From Brachynemurus nebulosus (lineage: Eukaryota; Arthropoda; Insecta; Neuroptera; Myrmeleontidae): a DNA stretch of 64,000 nt. The translations under genes were made by a program, and so were the position numbers. Below, one piece after another: positions 13,535-25,019 of this stretch. Positions within the stretch are counted from its first letter, which is position 1. Each line of letters opens with the position of its first letter. The stretch spans positions 1,698,001 to 1,762,000 of the forward strand of contig JAPWDM010000017.1 in assembly GCA_035578155.1 (NCBI GenBank). The letters are read 5' to 3'. Under the pieces are notes generated by a model. It was not told the DNA's origin, did not search any database, and saw only the letters and a list, made by a program, of their open reading frames with translations.

Positions 13535-13663
13535 CTGTAATGTTTCAAAGAGTGCAGCAATACATGGATGTGATAAGTTTGCCATGATTCTAGCTTCGCG
13601 TTCCAAATTTCGCACAACATACTCTTCTTTGATTTGTGATGTGTCCATTATTTTTATGGCAAC
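13535..13663 (-). CDS. Protein kinase exon: VAIK and helix C (HUNK-like)
   Basis: A 43-codon exon with an upstream acceptor (tttatag) and donor CAG|gtaaat, joined in phase 0 across a 62-bp intron to the exon at 13306-13472. It opens with VAIK, whose Lys is the ATP-anchoring beta3 residue. It continues YVVRNLEREARIMANLSHP, where the Glu of the helix-C salt bridge sits in the R-E-A-R-I-M segment and LSHP is the usual helix C to beta4 motif. YV-x-x-NL-x-RE resembles the equivalent segment of HUNK kinases. The glycine-rich loop exon should lie at higher coordinates but was not found. No stop or frameshift is present and both splice sites are good, so this is probably a functional gene with large introns. 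Confidence 0.85.
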
Positions 13664-14089
13664 CTATAAATAATGAGGACAATTAATATATATTTTTACT
13701 GTTTCGATCTTTTAGTGAACTTATTTTTATTATATTTACACAAACGAAATCAATCTACTTTACTAATATTTCATATTACTAATGGACATCAGAGAACAAA
13801 TTCTCAAAATTTATTATTTTAAAAATTTTTCAATTTATTTTATTATAATTCACATCTGTAAAAACGAAATATATAAATCAAAACATACATTTATTTGGAT
13901 TAAGAGAAACGAACTATTTTATATATGTTAGTTCAAGATTTGGTGAACATTTTTATTTAAAAAGTTTTGTACCTATTGAATATGTTTGAATCATAATTAT
14001 GTCAAATCATCTGGCTGTAATAATCCCGTTCTATAAAAGTTTGTTACTTATTTGAAATTGCTGAAAGCGGGTACACTTGCAGCTATCTT
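13664..14089. other. Probable kinase intron, no other feature seen
   Basis: AT-rich; nothing resembling the glycine-loop exon was seen on the minus strand. Confidence 0.35.
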
Positions 14090-14694
14090 AAAATAGTATC
14101 TTACAATATAAGTTCGGTAAGTTGGTTTTACTGATCGAGAAAATGTTGCAATTTTCGAGATCAGTAAAGCCACTTAACGCATCGTGTATTGTATAATATT
14201 TTTTGCATGATTGATTTAAAATAATTAAAGAATAAAAATATATTAAATAAAAAATAAAATTCGGATAACATAGATGAAACTTATATTTCTATATTATGAC
14301 ACAGAATGCCATGAATAAATATTATAAATATTTGTAGCAACTACTCTAATAATACGAATCTTTGTACATAGTAACAATTGACAAGTATATATATTTGTAA
14401 ATAAAAAAATTAAGTGTCAATATTTAAGTGGCGTGAATATTTTTTTTTTAATTTTCTATTAAAAAAATTGAGGAAAATAGTTTGTTAAACTATAATATTA
14501 GTGAGAATAATTAAATTGATGAAGCATTTTAATTTTGGTTGCAAATTTATTCTCGTAAAATGAAAAGAAGATTATGAAAACCACAGAAAATTTTAATGAC
14601 TGAACAACCTTTTGAAATCTCAATAAAATATGAAGACTAATATGGCAACAATAATAATAATAATTCACTGCTGAGAGATTTACTTTGTGAAATT

Positions 14695-15108
14695 TCATTT
14701 TAAATATTGAAAATATTTAAAGTTTTAATTACTTTGTCAATTTCACGAAAATACAATTTGAAGCGCACATATGCATATATGTGTGTTCTGTTTGAATTGT
14801 AAATTAATAATGAATTGTTTTTAATTTTTTCTAAATAAATTGAATATTCTAATGTTTTTACAAAGGTTTCTACAAATTAAATTGTTATTAAATTAATAAC
14901 AAATACTTGTTTAAAAAATAAAAATTATTTTTGGAATGGTTTCCAATAACAAAAAATATGTTGGAATATTGTTTCCAACACTATTCTTTTTACTTAATGC
15001 GTTTTCAGCCCTTTCGGCCATCGTCAGAGAAAATAGTATCGTAATAGTAATGGTATTTTCGTGAAATTGACAAAGTAATTAAAACTTAAAATATTTTCAA
15101 TATTTAAT
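14695..15108. mobile_element. Nested TIR element in left palindrome arm
   Basis: 14700-14752 (gaaatttcattttaaatatt, ttaattactttgtcaatttc) is inverted at 15056-15108. The unpaired block lies entirely within the left arm of the palindrome, which supports an insertion. It contains ccctttcggccatcgtcag but no coding frame. Confidence 0.55.
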
Positions 15109-15572
15109 AATAATAATAATGTCCAAACTAGTGAAAATTTTCATATTAATCGATTAATTTTTCTAATTGTTAAAATTGTATTTTTAATTTCAATATAAAC
15201 AAATAATTACAATCATTTTTGAACTAATTTCACTTACCGCACTCCTATTCACTTACCGGCCACCTATTTTACTTACCGCATTGTTGTTTTTTGGTTTCCA
15301 TGGATGTAAACAAACGTTCGGGAAATGTACGAGCATTTACGGATGTTGTTGACAATACTGGTAAGTTACATTTCCCGAACGTTTGTTTATATTCATGGAA
15401 ACCAAAAAATAACAATGCGGTAAGTAAAATAGGTGCCTGGTAAGTGAATAGGAGTGCGGTAACTGAAATTAGCTCAAAAATTATTATAATTATTTATTTA
15501 TATTGAAATTAAAAGTACAACGTAAACAATTAGGAAAATTAATCGATTAGTATGAAAATTTTCACTAGTTCG

Positions 15573-15574
15573 CA

Positions 15575-15617
<43 letters not shown>
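15573..15617. repeat. (ATT)n microsatellite
   Basis: About 14 tandem att units. The mirror position in the other palindrome arm has only a short (AAT)n near 14650-14662. Confidence 0.97.
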
Positions 15618-17370
15618 GTTGGCATTAGTCTTTATATTTTATTGACATTTCAAAAGATTGCTTAGTCATTAAAATTTTCTGTGATTTTCATAATCTTCCT
15701 TTCATTTTACGAGAATAAATTTGCAGCCAAAATTAAAATTCTTCATCAATTTCATTATTCTCAATTTCTCACTAATATTATAGTTTAACAAACTATTTTC
15801 CCCAATTTTTTAATAGAAAATTCAAAAAAATATTCACGCCAATTAAATATTGACATTTAATTTTTTATTTACAAATACAGTTGTTAATTGTCACTATAAA
15901 GATTCGTATAGTTGCGACATTGATATAGAAGAATATGGATGGAGACTATTTCTTAAGAGAGGGACAAGATATAGTTTAATATGATATGTTAGAATGAATA
16001 CGTAGATTCTTTTGAATGTACCACAAAAAATTAAAAAACAAAAGAGTAAATATACACTATAACACGTGCAAATAAGCACTAAACATCCAGTCCTACAAAA
16101 AATTAAATTTAAAATAAAATTAGTAAACGTAATACACCGTAAATATAATATTTGGGTAAGTAAATATTGTATTGATCAATAAATGCAACCATTTCTAGGG
16201 AAAATTTGTTAATTTTTCTACATTTTTCATCTAAAAAAACAGGTTTATAATAAGCAGAAAAATACCAATTTTGACATTACACAAAGTAAAGGAAATATCG
16301 AAAAAGGAATCATTCTACGTAAATAAGGAATTCGTTTTTTAGTTAAAATATGTGATAATAACGACAAAAATTTTAAAAATATTGTAAAAAATAAAATTAT
16401 GTAAAAATTAAAATATAGGTTAGATTGACCCTTCATTTCAGTAGCGTCTTATATGTAAAATTAATGAGCATATAAAAATTTAACTTCAAGATCATGTATT
16501 TTGTTTGTATTTATTTATTTATTAATAAAATGATAATTTAATAACTGTATAGTTTTATTTATGTTTGTGTCTACTTTTATCAAAAAGATATGTCTTATTA
16601 GTGATGGAAAATTATAAACCAAAACGTAATCTTTTTACAAAAATTGTTATAAATTGTAAATAATCGATTAATTTGAGCAATTTTTGTTTTCAGTTTATGG
16701 TAATTTATAATATTCTTTAAGCACCGTTAAAAAATACAATAATTTAGTAGACAATTAAGAATTCGAAAAATTAACTGATAAAATAGTCGAACAGCATTCT
16801 TAAGGAGTTGATAATTGAATTAACTAGAACAGATATTAAAAAAAATTAATTAATTGTTTATGTTTTTATATAGAAATCACAATTATAAGAAAAATATACT
16901 AAATATATTGTTTTAAAAGCAATGGCAATGTTATAATTAAATTAAAACCGTTACTGTATATTTACAAAATGACGTCATTCATAATACGCACGTTTAATAT
17001 TCATAATATGTTGATCAGTATTTTGGGAAATGCTCCTTCCTTTACAATATTATATACCTCTCCTTCTTCCATGAGTTGCGATAAAAATTTATAATATTTA
17101 TTCATGGCATTCTATGTGATAACACAGAAATACAAATTTCACCTATATTATCCGAATTTTATTTTTATTTACTATATTTTTATTCTTTAGTTATTTTGAA
17201 TCGATCGAGCAAAACATATTATACAATACATGATGCATTAAATGCCTTTACTGATCTCGAAAATTGCAAAAACTCGACCCTGCGGGTCTCGTTTTCGCAA
17301 CATTTTCTCGATCAGTAAAAGCAACCTACCGAACTTATATTGTAAAATACAATATTTTATATTTGAGATA

Positions 17371-18208
17371 CCGTAAACCGGAACTACTTTGTCATGCGAG
17401 GCTACTTTGTCAGTAGTAACTACATTTCACTTTTTGGTCAATTTTTTTTATTTACTGGCTACAAATTTATTATCACACATGTTATGTGTGATTACGTTTT
17501 ATTTTAAGTTTTATGGAAAACTGGTGTTAAAACATAAAAAAAGTGTAGGGTTAAGGCTTTACGCAAACCTTACACAGAAAATTCTGGAAAAAACACTTGC
17601 TGACATTATAAAGGGCGTAAGTCAAGATGTAGACATCAGACGACACAAAAACCGTAATACGCTACTTGGCAAGCATCCAGAAGATTCAGAATATCTCGCT
17701 ACCCTAAATCCTGTAGATGAACAGCGGTAATAAATGCTATACTCACTCAATTCGCAATTTGGGGATTTCCGCTAACGCCACATAATGCTGCTCAAATAGT
17801 GGTCAAATATATCCAAAACAAGGCAGAACCGTTGGAGAGTGGGAAAACAATTATCCTGGACAAGTAACAAGAAACAATTTAAGCACTAGACTAGCCACAA
17901 ACATAAACAACTCCAGATCTAGTGTCGGTCATGAAGATACTTTAAGATGAGGCTTTTTATTATAAATTGACAATAAAGCCCCTACACGGGGGCTACAATA
18001 ATTTTTAATTGAAAATTTACTACCTGACAAAGTAGCTCCATCTCCTGGGGCTATTTTGTCAGGTATTTAGTTCAAATATACCTATATATGTTACAGTAAC
18101 AATTTATGTTATTTTATCTTACAGCCAATCCTTGTAAATATCATATGCCTGTAAAGAAATTTATTACACCATGTTCAAAAATCTGCACAAAATAGTTTCG
18201 GTTGACGG
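17371..18208 (+). mobile_element. Decayed pogo-type element with TIRs and TA target site
   Basis: The left end ccgtaaaccggaactacttt is matched by the inverted right end (18189-18208, reading ccgtcaaccgaaactatttt). A TA flanks each side (17369-17370, 18209-18210), the Tc1/mariner/pogo target duplication. The interior encodes pogo transposase remnants at 17533-17944. At 838 bp it is far shorter than an intact pogo element, so the DDE catalytic part has been deleted. Confidence 0.78.
17533..17944 (+). pseudogene. pogo/Tigger-like transposase N-terminus, frameshifted
   Basis: Three frames succeed one another. First, to a stop at 17728-17730, is SVGLRLYANLTQKILEKTL and IIKGVSQDVDIRRHKNR, the Psq-type helix-turn-helix region, followed by a GKHPED segment. 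Next, from about 17734, is AILTQFAIWGFPLTPHNAAQ, matching the CENP-B-type second DNA-binding domain, where WGFPLT is characteristic. Third, from about 17839, is NNYPGQ then LSTRLATNINNSRSSV, matching the segment before the DDE domain. At least two frameshifts and one stop separate them, so this is a pseudogene. No catalytic Asp or Glu remains. Confidence 0.8.
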
Positions 18209-18210
18209 TA

Positions 18211-18399
18211 GCTATTATTTTAACATTTAAGCACCTCCGAAATGGTTTCTTTTTGTGGCAGAATTTATAAGCAACAAGTTTTATTTATAGGTATAATTCC
18301 ATTTTTATAAAGTCTAGATACTTAAAACTGTTTTCGTCAAATTTTAAAACAATAACAGTTTCCTGTGTGATTAGGGTCATTCAATCAGAATTGATAGTA
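18211..18399. other. Short spacer between two TA-flanked elements
   Basis: No coding signal; separates the pogo relic from the next TIR element. Confidence 0.4.
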
Positions 18400-19622
18400 G
18401 GGTAAAAGACCCGATTGTCGAACGGGGTTATAAGTCCGAACAGTTTTGACATTTATATCTTAATGAAGTTATTTCTGAAAGAAACCTCTGATAAAAAAAA
18501 TTATTATTAATAGAATGATTATTTTTCAATTTAAATTCACCTCACATTTAATGTCTCCTCACTTAATTTAAGAAATACATATATATATATCGAACAATTT
18601 TTGTTGAATTCGTGAATTTTTAATTTGATGGATGATCATTTTTCAAAACACATGAGTTATAAATTGTAACATTTTTCACCGAATTTTTAAAGTTATTAGC
18701 ATAATAAAAGTATACAAATAATTGTTATTAGTCCACTTAAGAGATTAGGATAGCTAAATTATATTTTATATGCGTTAAATATTATTTGTAAAAGTGTTTC
18801 TTCTTGGGATCCAAGTTTTAAGGTTGGGTACCCCATTTTGAGAATTATATATTACATATCTATTTTATAAACAATTTTAATTAATTAAAACACTTATCTA
18901 ACCGTTTTTATAATTTCACTTTAATATTTTATTTATTTCAGAACGTAAAATCAATTGAAAAATAATTAATAATGAATTAAAACTTCGAAATTGAAATAAA
19001 AACGTCAGACATTTAGATTTGAAACAACATATAAATATATACGTCATATACTTAATTTAACTGTTTAAAAATTCACAATGGCGTATAGATAAGTTAGAAT
19101 GTACACAATGTTTTTTAAAACATAATTAGATGGCGAAAGAAAATACAGTATTTTAGTGGTTTATTTTATCGAATATTTAAACCCTTCTGTCATTGTTGCT
19201 ATGTTTCACAAGGTGTCATTCTGTGATACTCTATGACACAGACTGACCCCTTGTAGTGGATAGAGTGTCAAAGTGGCTGCAAGATAATGGTTTAAATATT
19301 CGATAGGAGAAGATGGTATGTATTGCATGTCATGTACATTAAATGCGTGTTTTTTCTTACGGGTCAGTGTGTTGTTTTTTTAAAGGAGGTTAATATAATA
19401 TTCTGTCCGTTTTTTCATAGACGTCAACAAATTATAAAACAAAAACATTAATAAATCAAAATTTTTGGGTTATATTTTCTTAAAAACATATCCATTGGAT
19501 TAAAAAAACTTGGTTTCATACTTATTAAGAAAAAAAAATGGGTGTTTTGTTTATTTTTTGATTTTTTAAGCTACTTTACTGATACAGCTAAAAATAGTGT
19601 TCGGTCATCGGGTCTCTTACCC
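18400..19622. mobile_element. TA-flanked TIR element, no transposase seen
   Basis: The left end gggtaaaagacccgattgtc is matched by the inverted right end (gggtaagagacccgatgacc). TA lies on both sides (18398-18399, 19623-19624). Subterminal text at 18440-18560 recurs inverted at 38165-38262. A smaller palindrome (19165-19310) lies inside. A Tc1/mariner/pogo-like MITE is likely from the TA target. Confidence 0.65.
19163..19308. mobile_element. Small palindromic MITE
   Basis: The ends tatcgaatatttaaaccctt and its inverse (atggtttaaatattcgata) bound about 145 bp of higher GC that lacks coding capacity. Confidence 0.6.
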
Positions 19623-19624
19623 TA

Positions 19625-20385
19625 TGTGTTTTTAAAAATATACATAAAAATGTTTATACAAAATTTTAATTGATACAAAATTCTGAATAAAATATTCGAA
19701 AATAACTTGGACTATATTTATTCTCTATACACATATACCTATACTGTACAATTTTTTTTTTTTATAACAGCCGTCTGTTATTTATAACAGTATTGTTTGT
19801 ATCTTACAGAGAAGAGAGAAAATTAGATTAAAGGAAGTCTTTTTACAAGGATATAAATGATTCTGTTCTTTCGTTTCTTTTTTTTTTGTTTTCACTTGAT
19901 TGAAAAACATTTTAGTCTCAATTTAAAAAAAAAAAAAAAACTCAATTTTTATAAAGTGATATAAAGTAAATGAATAAAAACTTTTCTTTGTCTACTTTCG
20001 TTTTCGTTAAAAAAATATACACGAGCATTATTTATAAGATTCATTGAACAAAATATAGGTATGTATTGATGATTTTAAAAAGATGATCTTGATCGAGTGG
20101 AGCTTTAATCATTATAGAAATACTTTTAACGTTTTATTAAATATATTAAGTATATGACTTTAGGTAGTGATGATCAATATAATATAGTTTTAAGGTGAAT
20201 AAAAATACGATAGTCTACTATATTTTCAAGAATGTAATCCTTATGTGCGGTAAGGTAGAAATAACCAAACGTAAGTTCCAGTTACTAATGTTACAATTTA
20301 TTATTAATTTGTTTCAAAATTAGAGCTAATTTCATTGCCTCATTTTTCCTAAATTTTTCCAAAATCTACTTGACAGATGTGTTAG
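19625..20385. other. AT-rich intergenic DNA
   Basis: No gene seen; homopolymer T and A runs near 19748 and 19923. Confidence 0.4.
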
Positions 20386-20387
20386 TA

Positions 20388-21582
20388 GGGGAGACCGGGG
20401 TCAATTGAAAGACGGGGCGGTTGAAACAACGCTAATAATTCAGACACTATTAGCAACAGAAGGAGATATGAAAGATAAGAAAAACAGAGTATTGATATTG
20501 GAACCTGTATGTTAGTGTTTGATCTCGCTTCGTACAAGCCACACGTCTGTGAGAAGGGTCATTGTAATTATTCTTGAAAAAGTAAATATTTTTATTGTTG
20601 TTTTTTTGTTTTTTAATCAAAAACTGTACTAGTTACGGCTATTAAAGTTCTTAACGTAGAAACTCTGATTATTAGAGTTCAAATTTGTGCAATTATTTTT
20701 TATCTACATTTCATATTTTAGACGTTACGACAAAAATTGTAAAACATGTGCCGGGGACGAGTGAAACAATTTTTTCAGGGTCGGTTGAAACGTTTCATCC
20801 GACCGCATTTCAACCGGTCTCTACGTATTTAAAAGCAATTTAATCTTTGTTTTGCTTCCCTTATGCCGAGTTTTGCTTCCCTTATTTTCGTATGCTTTAC
20901 AAGCATACAAATCTACTAAAAAGCACGTTACATTACATGTCTCTACTGTTACAAAGGAAAAGGGAATTCTAAAGAGGATGAAAGCATAAACTTTCATGGG
21001 CTACGTGGCACATCAGAAAAGCCACTAGCTTGTCAAGGGCGACTAGTTTCAAGAGGACGAGTGTCAATTCATTTTATGACAATCTACAAATAGTTATGGA
21101 TCGAGATAGTTTTGAGCCACAAGATATTTATTTATAATGTGGACTAAACGAGTGTAACAGCAAATCTTCAGACTTGTTTTCATTTAGATAAATGCTTCAT
21201 ATAATAAATAAGATTGCTGATTCGTAAGCATAAGTAAAACGTTCATTTTATGCCTTATATAATATCGATATGGCTATATTCTATGGTATTGATTTAATAA
21301 ATAAATATATAAAAACCTATTCTCTTTATTTTCATAGTGTTTCAATTGACCCCAATCATTGTTACAACCGCCCCGGATATGGGGTTAGTTGAAATATTTT
21401 CTCTGGTTTTGTAAAATTGCTTCTAGTTATTTTTGTAATGTAGATACTGCCACTATAACCTCATCCATTTGTAGTCTGATAACTAAGGTTCAATTGAGGT
21501 ATACTGTTAAATAGGTCAAGGTAACAGCATAGTTGCAGAGAGCGATTTTGTCAAAACTGTTTCAACTGACTCCGGTCTCCCC
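20388..21582 (+). mobile_element. Decayed pogo-type element, second family
   Basis: The left end ggggagaccggggtcaattg pairs with the inverted right end (ggggagaccggagtcagttg). TA flanks both sides (20386-20387, 21583-21584). Subterminal repeats of the same wording recur inside at 20790-20820 and 21340-21385, as is usual for transposase-binding sites. It carries a transposase remnant at 20985-21136. Its ends differ from those of the element at 17371-18208, so two pogo lineages inserted here. Confidence 0.78.
20985..21136 (+). pseudogene. pogo transposase fragment before the DDE domain
   Basis: An open stretch reads HKLS, then ATSLSRATSFKRTSVNSF and YDNLQIVMDRDSFEPQDIY, ending in a stop. The family pattern is an RxPEATSLSRAT-type linker followed by a DNL segment and an E/QDIYN-DETG motif, where the first catalytic Asp would be. 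The stop replaces the start of that motif and the rest of the DDE domain is missing. Relic, not functional. Confidence 0.78.
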
Positions 21583-21757
21583 TACCTACTTATTTACAAA
21601 TGGTTCCTCTAATTATAGAAACATTATCGAAGACATCTGATATTTAAGACACGTATTACCTTATACTTTAAAACATTTTTTTATAAAAAATAAGAAATCT
21701 GCTACCATTGCTACTTAGTCCAATGCTATCTTTCGTTTAAGATTTATGAGTTCTCCT

Positions 21758-23408
21758 CTAACAAGGAAAGGTATCCAACTGTATCTCTCAAAAATTTTTG
21801 AAACTTTGATGGATTGTAGATAGATACTAAAAGTAATCACGAGCCATATTTTGTTCGTGCCCATAAGCGGTTTATGGGGGTGAAATTCACCCCTGAAAAT
21901 TTGAGTTTTTTTCAATTTTCTTAAATATCTTGGAAATGGTAAGAGCTTTGGTAAAGAAACTGCATATATTTGTAAATGACACTTTAAGATCTTTATTATG
22001 ATACCAAAATTAAAGTTATAAAGTCATTGGGGTTTCAACCCCCACCCCCGACCTCTAATTTTATCAGGTATATTTTAAAACATGGGATCGTTGCTTTGTC
22101 ACTTTTCACAGCAAAATCATAGAAAAACACGAGTCGACTTTCGGCTTTTACACCATCGTCAGGTGAAAAACATAACTAAAATTGTTCTTCAAAAGGTATA
22201 TTTTGGTAAATGAGAAGGCTGTTATGTGTAAATAAAAGAATTTTAATTGATATATTTTACATCACACCAGTTTATTTTTTTTTTTTTCATAAATACACCC
22301 TTTGCTAATATTAACTTGGGAAAAATTTTAACTTTTTGATTTAATGGCCAAAAAATCTCGTATTTTAGTAATGAATTGTTACAAACTTACGATATACATA
22401 CTTTAAAGTACATAGTTTAGAAAGAAAAATACATTGCACCCCCCACCCCCATGCTTTTCTAATATCTATACCATTGTTATTTATTTATTTACTTATTTAT
22501 TTATTTTTAATTATCTATACAATTTTCTATATTTTAACCTCTGAATATCTATGGATTTAGACTCTGGAAACAACTCATCACAGTATTTTCGGATAATGTA
22601 ATTCTAAATGAGTATGCTATTGATTTACATCGCCGTAACAGTATTCTCTAGCTCAAAATCAGTTTTCGTTGCCTAGTTTTCAAAATTTGTTCAAGTATGG
22701 ATGGTATAAAAGTGGATATATTGACCAACGGCCGGAAAGATTTGAAAATCCTGTAACATATTGCTTTCTCAAAGAAGAAGAAGAAGCACCAATGTGTGGA
22801 CAATATTTTTGTTTTGAAAATTTTTATGAACAATATCATTATTGTGTAGATTACAAACCTTAAAATATTGAAAATTGTATCGATAAATCGTAAGTTTGTA
22901 ACAATTCAATACTAAAATACGAGATTCTGTGACCATACATTTGCTCATTATTAAATCAAAAAGTTAAAATTTTTCCCAAGTTAATCTTAGCAAAGGATAT
23001 ATCTATGCAAAAAAAAAAAAATAAACTGGTGTGATGTAAAATATATTAATTAAAAATTCGTTTATTTACACATAACAGCCTCCTCTTTTACCAAAATATA
23101 CCTTATAAAATTAAGGGTTGGGGCTGGGGCATGAAACCCCAGTAATTTTATAATTTTGGTATCATAATAAAGATCTTAAAGTGCCATTTACAAATATATA
23201 TAGTTTCCCTACCAATGCTCTTAGTACCATTTCCAAGATATTTAAGAAAATTGAAAAAAACTCAAATTTTCAGGGGTGAGTTTCACCCCCTTAAACCGCT
23301 TATGGGCACGAACGAAATATGGCTCGTGATTACTTTTAGTAAGATTTACAATCCACCAGAGTTTCAAAAATTTTTGAGAGATTCAGTTGGATACCTTTCC
23401 TTGTAAGA
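21758..23408. mobile_element. Foldback element with about 0.6 kb inverted arms
   Basis: Left arm 21758-22400 is repeated inverted at 22878-23408: aaggaaaggtatccaactg pairs with gttggatacctttccttg, and ataagcggtttatgggggtg, ttgggaaaaattttaac and acaccagtttattttt all have partners. The left arm has an extra block near 22068-22190, probably an insertion. The loop (22400-22878) contains a coding-like fragment. A solo arm occurs at 28225-28415. No transposase seen. Confidence 0.78.
22639..22863 (+). pseudogene. Cys/Tyr-rich C-terminal gene fragment in foldback loop
   Basis: After an acceptor-like gtaacag, a 74-codon frame runs to a stop: QYSLAQNQFSLPSFQNLF, YGWYKSGYIDQRPERFENP, a Glu-rich stretch, then APMCGQYFCFENFYEQYHYC and VDYKP. 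It has no usable ATG and reads like a last exon ending in a Cys/His cluster (C-x4-C, later H-x-C) that could bind zinc. I do not recognise the family. Its place in the loop of an inverted-repeat element suggests either the element's own decayed protein or a captured host exon. No in-frame stop in the piece. Confidence 0.5.
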
Positions 23409-23633
23409 GAGAAATCTAAAACCTGATATGGAGAAACCAATTGTATTATTATTTGATTTGAGAGCAAATTTCTCCCAAATGATGCATTTAGTGAAGAAAT
23501 AACATTTCATCAAAGAGTAATAAAAATAGTAAGTAAACGTCACAAAGTTACTACAACTACACATTTAATTAAACATTTAATGGTAAAAAAAATAATAATA
23601 TAGAATATATCGTAAAATTTATGCACTAGTGTA

Positions 23634-24148
23634 AAAATAAAAAAAACGCCGTGAGCAGCGGGGCCCCATCACGGAAGTCGAATTTTTCCATTCATCTTCG
23701 GTACTGAATGTCTACAAGTGAAATGTGATAGAACGTCAACAAGCGATTTGCCATTTTGGTGGTTTCAAAACTGATGATGAGTGTCCGGCTGATCGGGGCT
23801 TTAAAAAAAGGTTTTAAGTTTTCAAGGGCTGAATCTCAGTAAATTTAAATTTTGTGCCGATAGCAGTTAGCAGGGAAAAAGCCAACACAAGGCGTACGAG
23901 GGCATTCCTACCCATGGTTATCCGCCAATTGCTTTTGTGTTTTATTTTTAAATATTAAAAAAGGACTTGAATAGTAAACTAGAAGGTCATTCTGTAAATA
24001 TTTTTTCCTTCCAAAAAAATCAAAAAGTTCTATTTTATAAATAAAATAAAAATTACATCAATAACTTTTTTGAAGTTACTTACATATTTATGTATTGCAT
24101 TTGAAATAAATGATAGTATATACTTCACTTGTTTCTTTAAATTTCGTC
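23634..24148 (+). repeat. Family C copy 1
   Basis: Starts at an A-run followed by cgccgtgagcagcggggccc, folding as CCGTGA/TCACGG around a GC-rich loop. It then runs through shared blocks (ttgccattttggtggtttc; ctgatgatgagtgtccggct; gccgatagcagttagcaggg; atccgccaattgcttttgtg) to ttcacttgtttctttaaatt. Matches copies at 43596, 44113 and 48973 and a minus-strand copy at 53140. No protein. Confidence 0.8.
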
Positions 24149-24282
24149 TGCCTACTCTATTAGCGAATTTTGAAAACTCGAAATTCAGCTATTACAGTAG
24201 GTCTCATGACGCAATCTGAGTCCGGTACTATGGCAGAAATCTGTTTTGAGGTCCCTAGAATACGAAAATGATATTGACTAAA

Positions 24283-24384
<102 letters not shown>

Positions 24385-25019
24385 TCCCACGATAACTCTC
24401 GAACGAAACGTCTAACGCTTATGAAATTCTGTGTGCGGACTGGATTCTGAATTGGCTTGGCTAAGTTCGTTAGCCAGACACGTCGGATGCCCAGAAGTAG
24501 GTTTTCTGGCCATTTTTTATCATTCGATCCTATCATAAGACAGTTCGATTTTTACATCGTTGAAAAGGAAAAAAAAATTATGAAGAAAATGTTCTTATAA
24601 TTTTCTTTCTATGTTAAGTAGTTTTCGAGAAAATCGTAATTTTCACTATTGCCTTATTTTGCTCTCTTTGTCATTGTAATAAGTAATTTATATTTCTATC
24701 TCAGTTCTTTATGAAGTATAAAAATATTTCACTTTTTTATTAAAGAATTTTGTGAGAACAAGTGAAGTCTATTCACATACATGTGTTATAACACACACCA
24801 ATGTATAGAGTTTTGTTTCTCATTTATTGCATTATAATTAGCATGGTTCTATCTCATGTTGAAAAATGTAAATTAAACAGATTTTCTAAGCTAATGTAAT
24901 GAAGAATTTTTTTTTTTTTATTGAATTTTTAAGTAAACAAGAAATTGAAGATTATGTTATGATATAATATTATTAAATATGAAACACAACAAAATATGTA
25001 CAATGTACATATGTATGCA

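Larger units (their letters stand above)
14090..17352. mobile_element. Giant imperfect palindrome element, 3.3 kb
   Basis: The outer ends ttacaatataagttcggtaa (left) and its inverse at 17325-17346 pair. Inward, 14280-14330 pairs with 17095-17160, 14430-14680 with 15625-15850, and 15113-15340 with 15366-15595, so the centre is near 15353. Each outer end carries its own small hairpin (tttactgatcgagaaaatg and its inverse). Left-arm material at 14690-15110 and right-arm material at about 15900-17060 has no partner and looks inserted. One arm only recurs at 47876-48770. No transposase seen. Confidence 0.75.

Noticed and set aside
13306..13663. SNRK or NIM1 assignment for the kinase
   Set aside because: GGDM fits SNRK, but the YVVRNLERE and YYLVTEL segments fit HUNK better; kept as HUNK-like only.
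23634..24148. Hammerhead ribozyme in family C (ctgatga word)
   Set aside because: The CUGAUGA core word is present, but no properly placed GAAA and no three-stem arrangement were seen.
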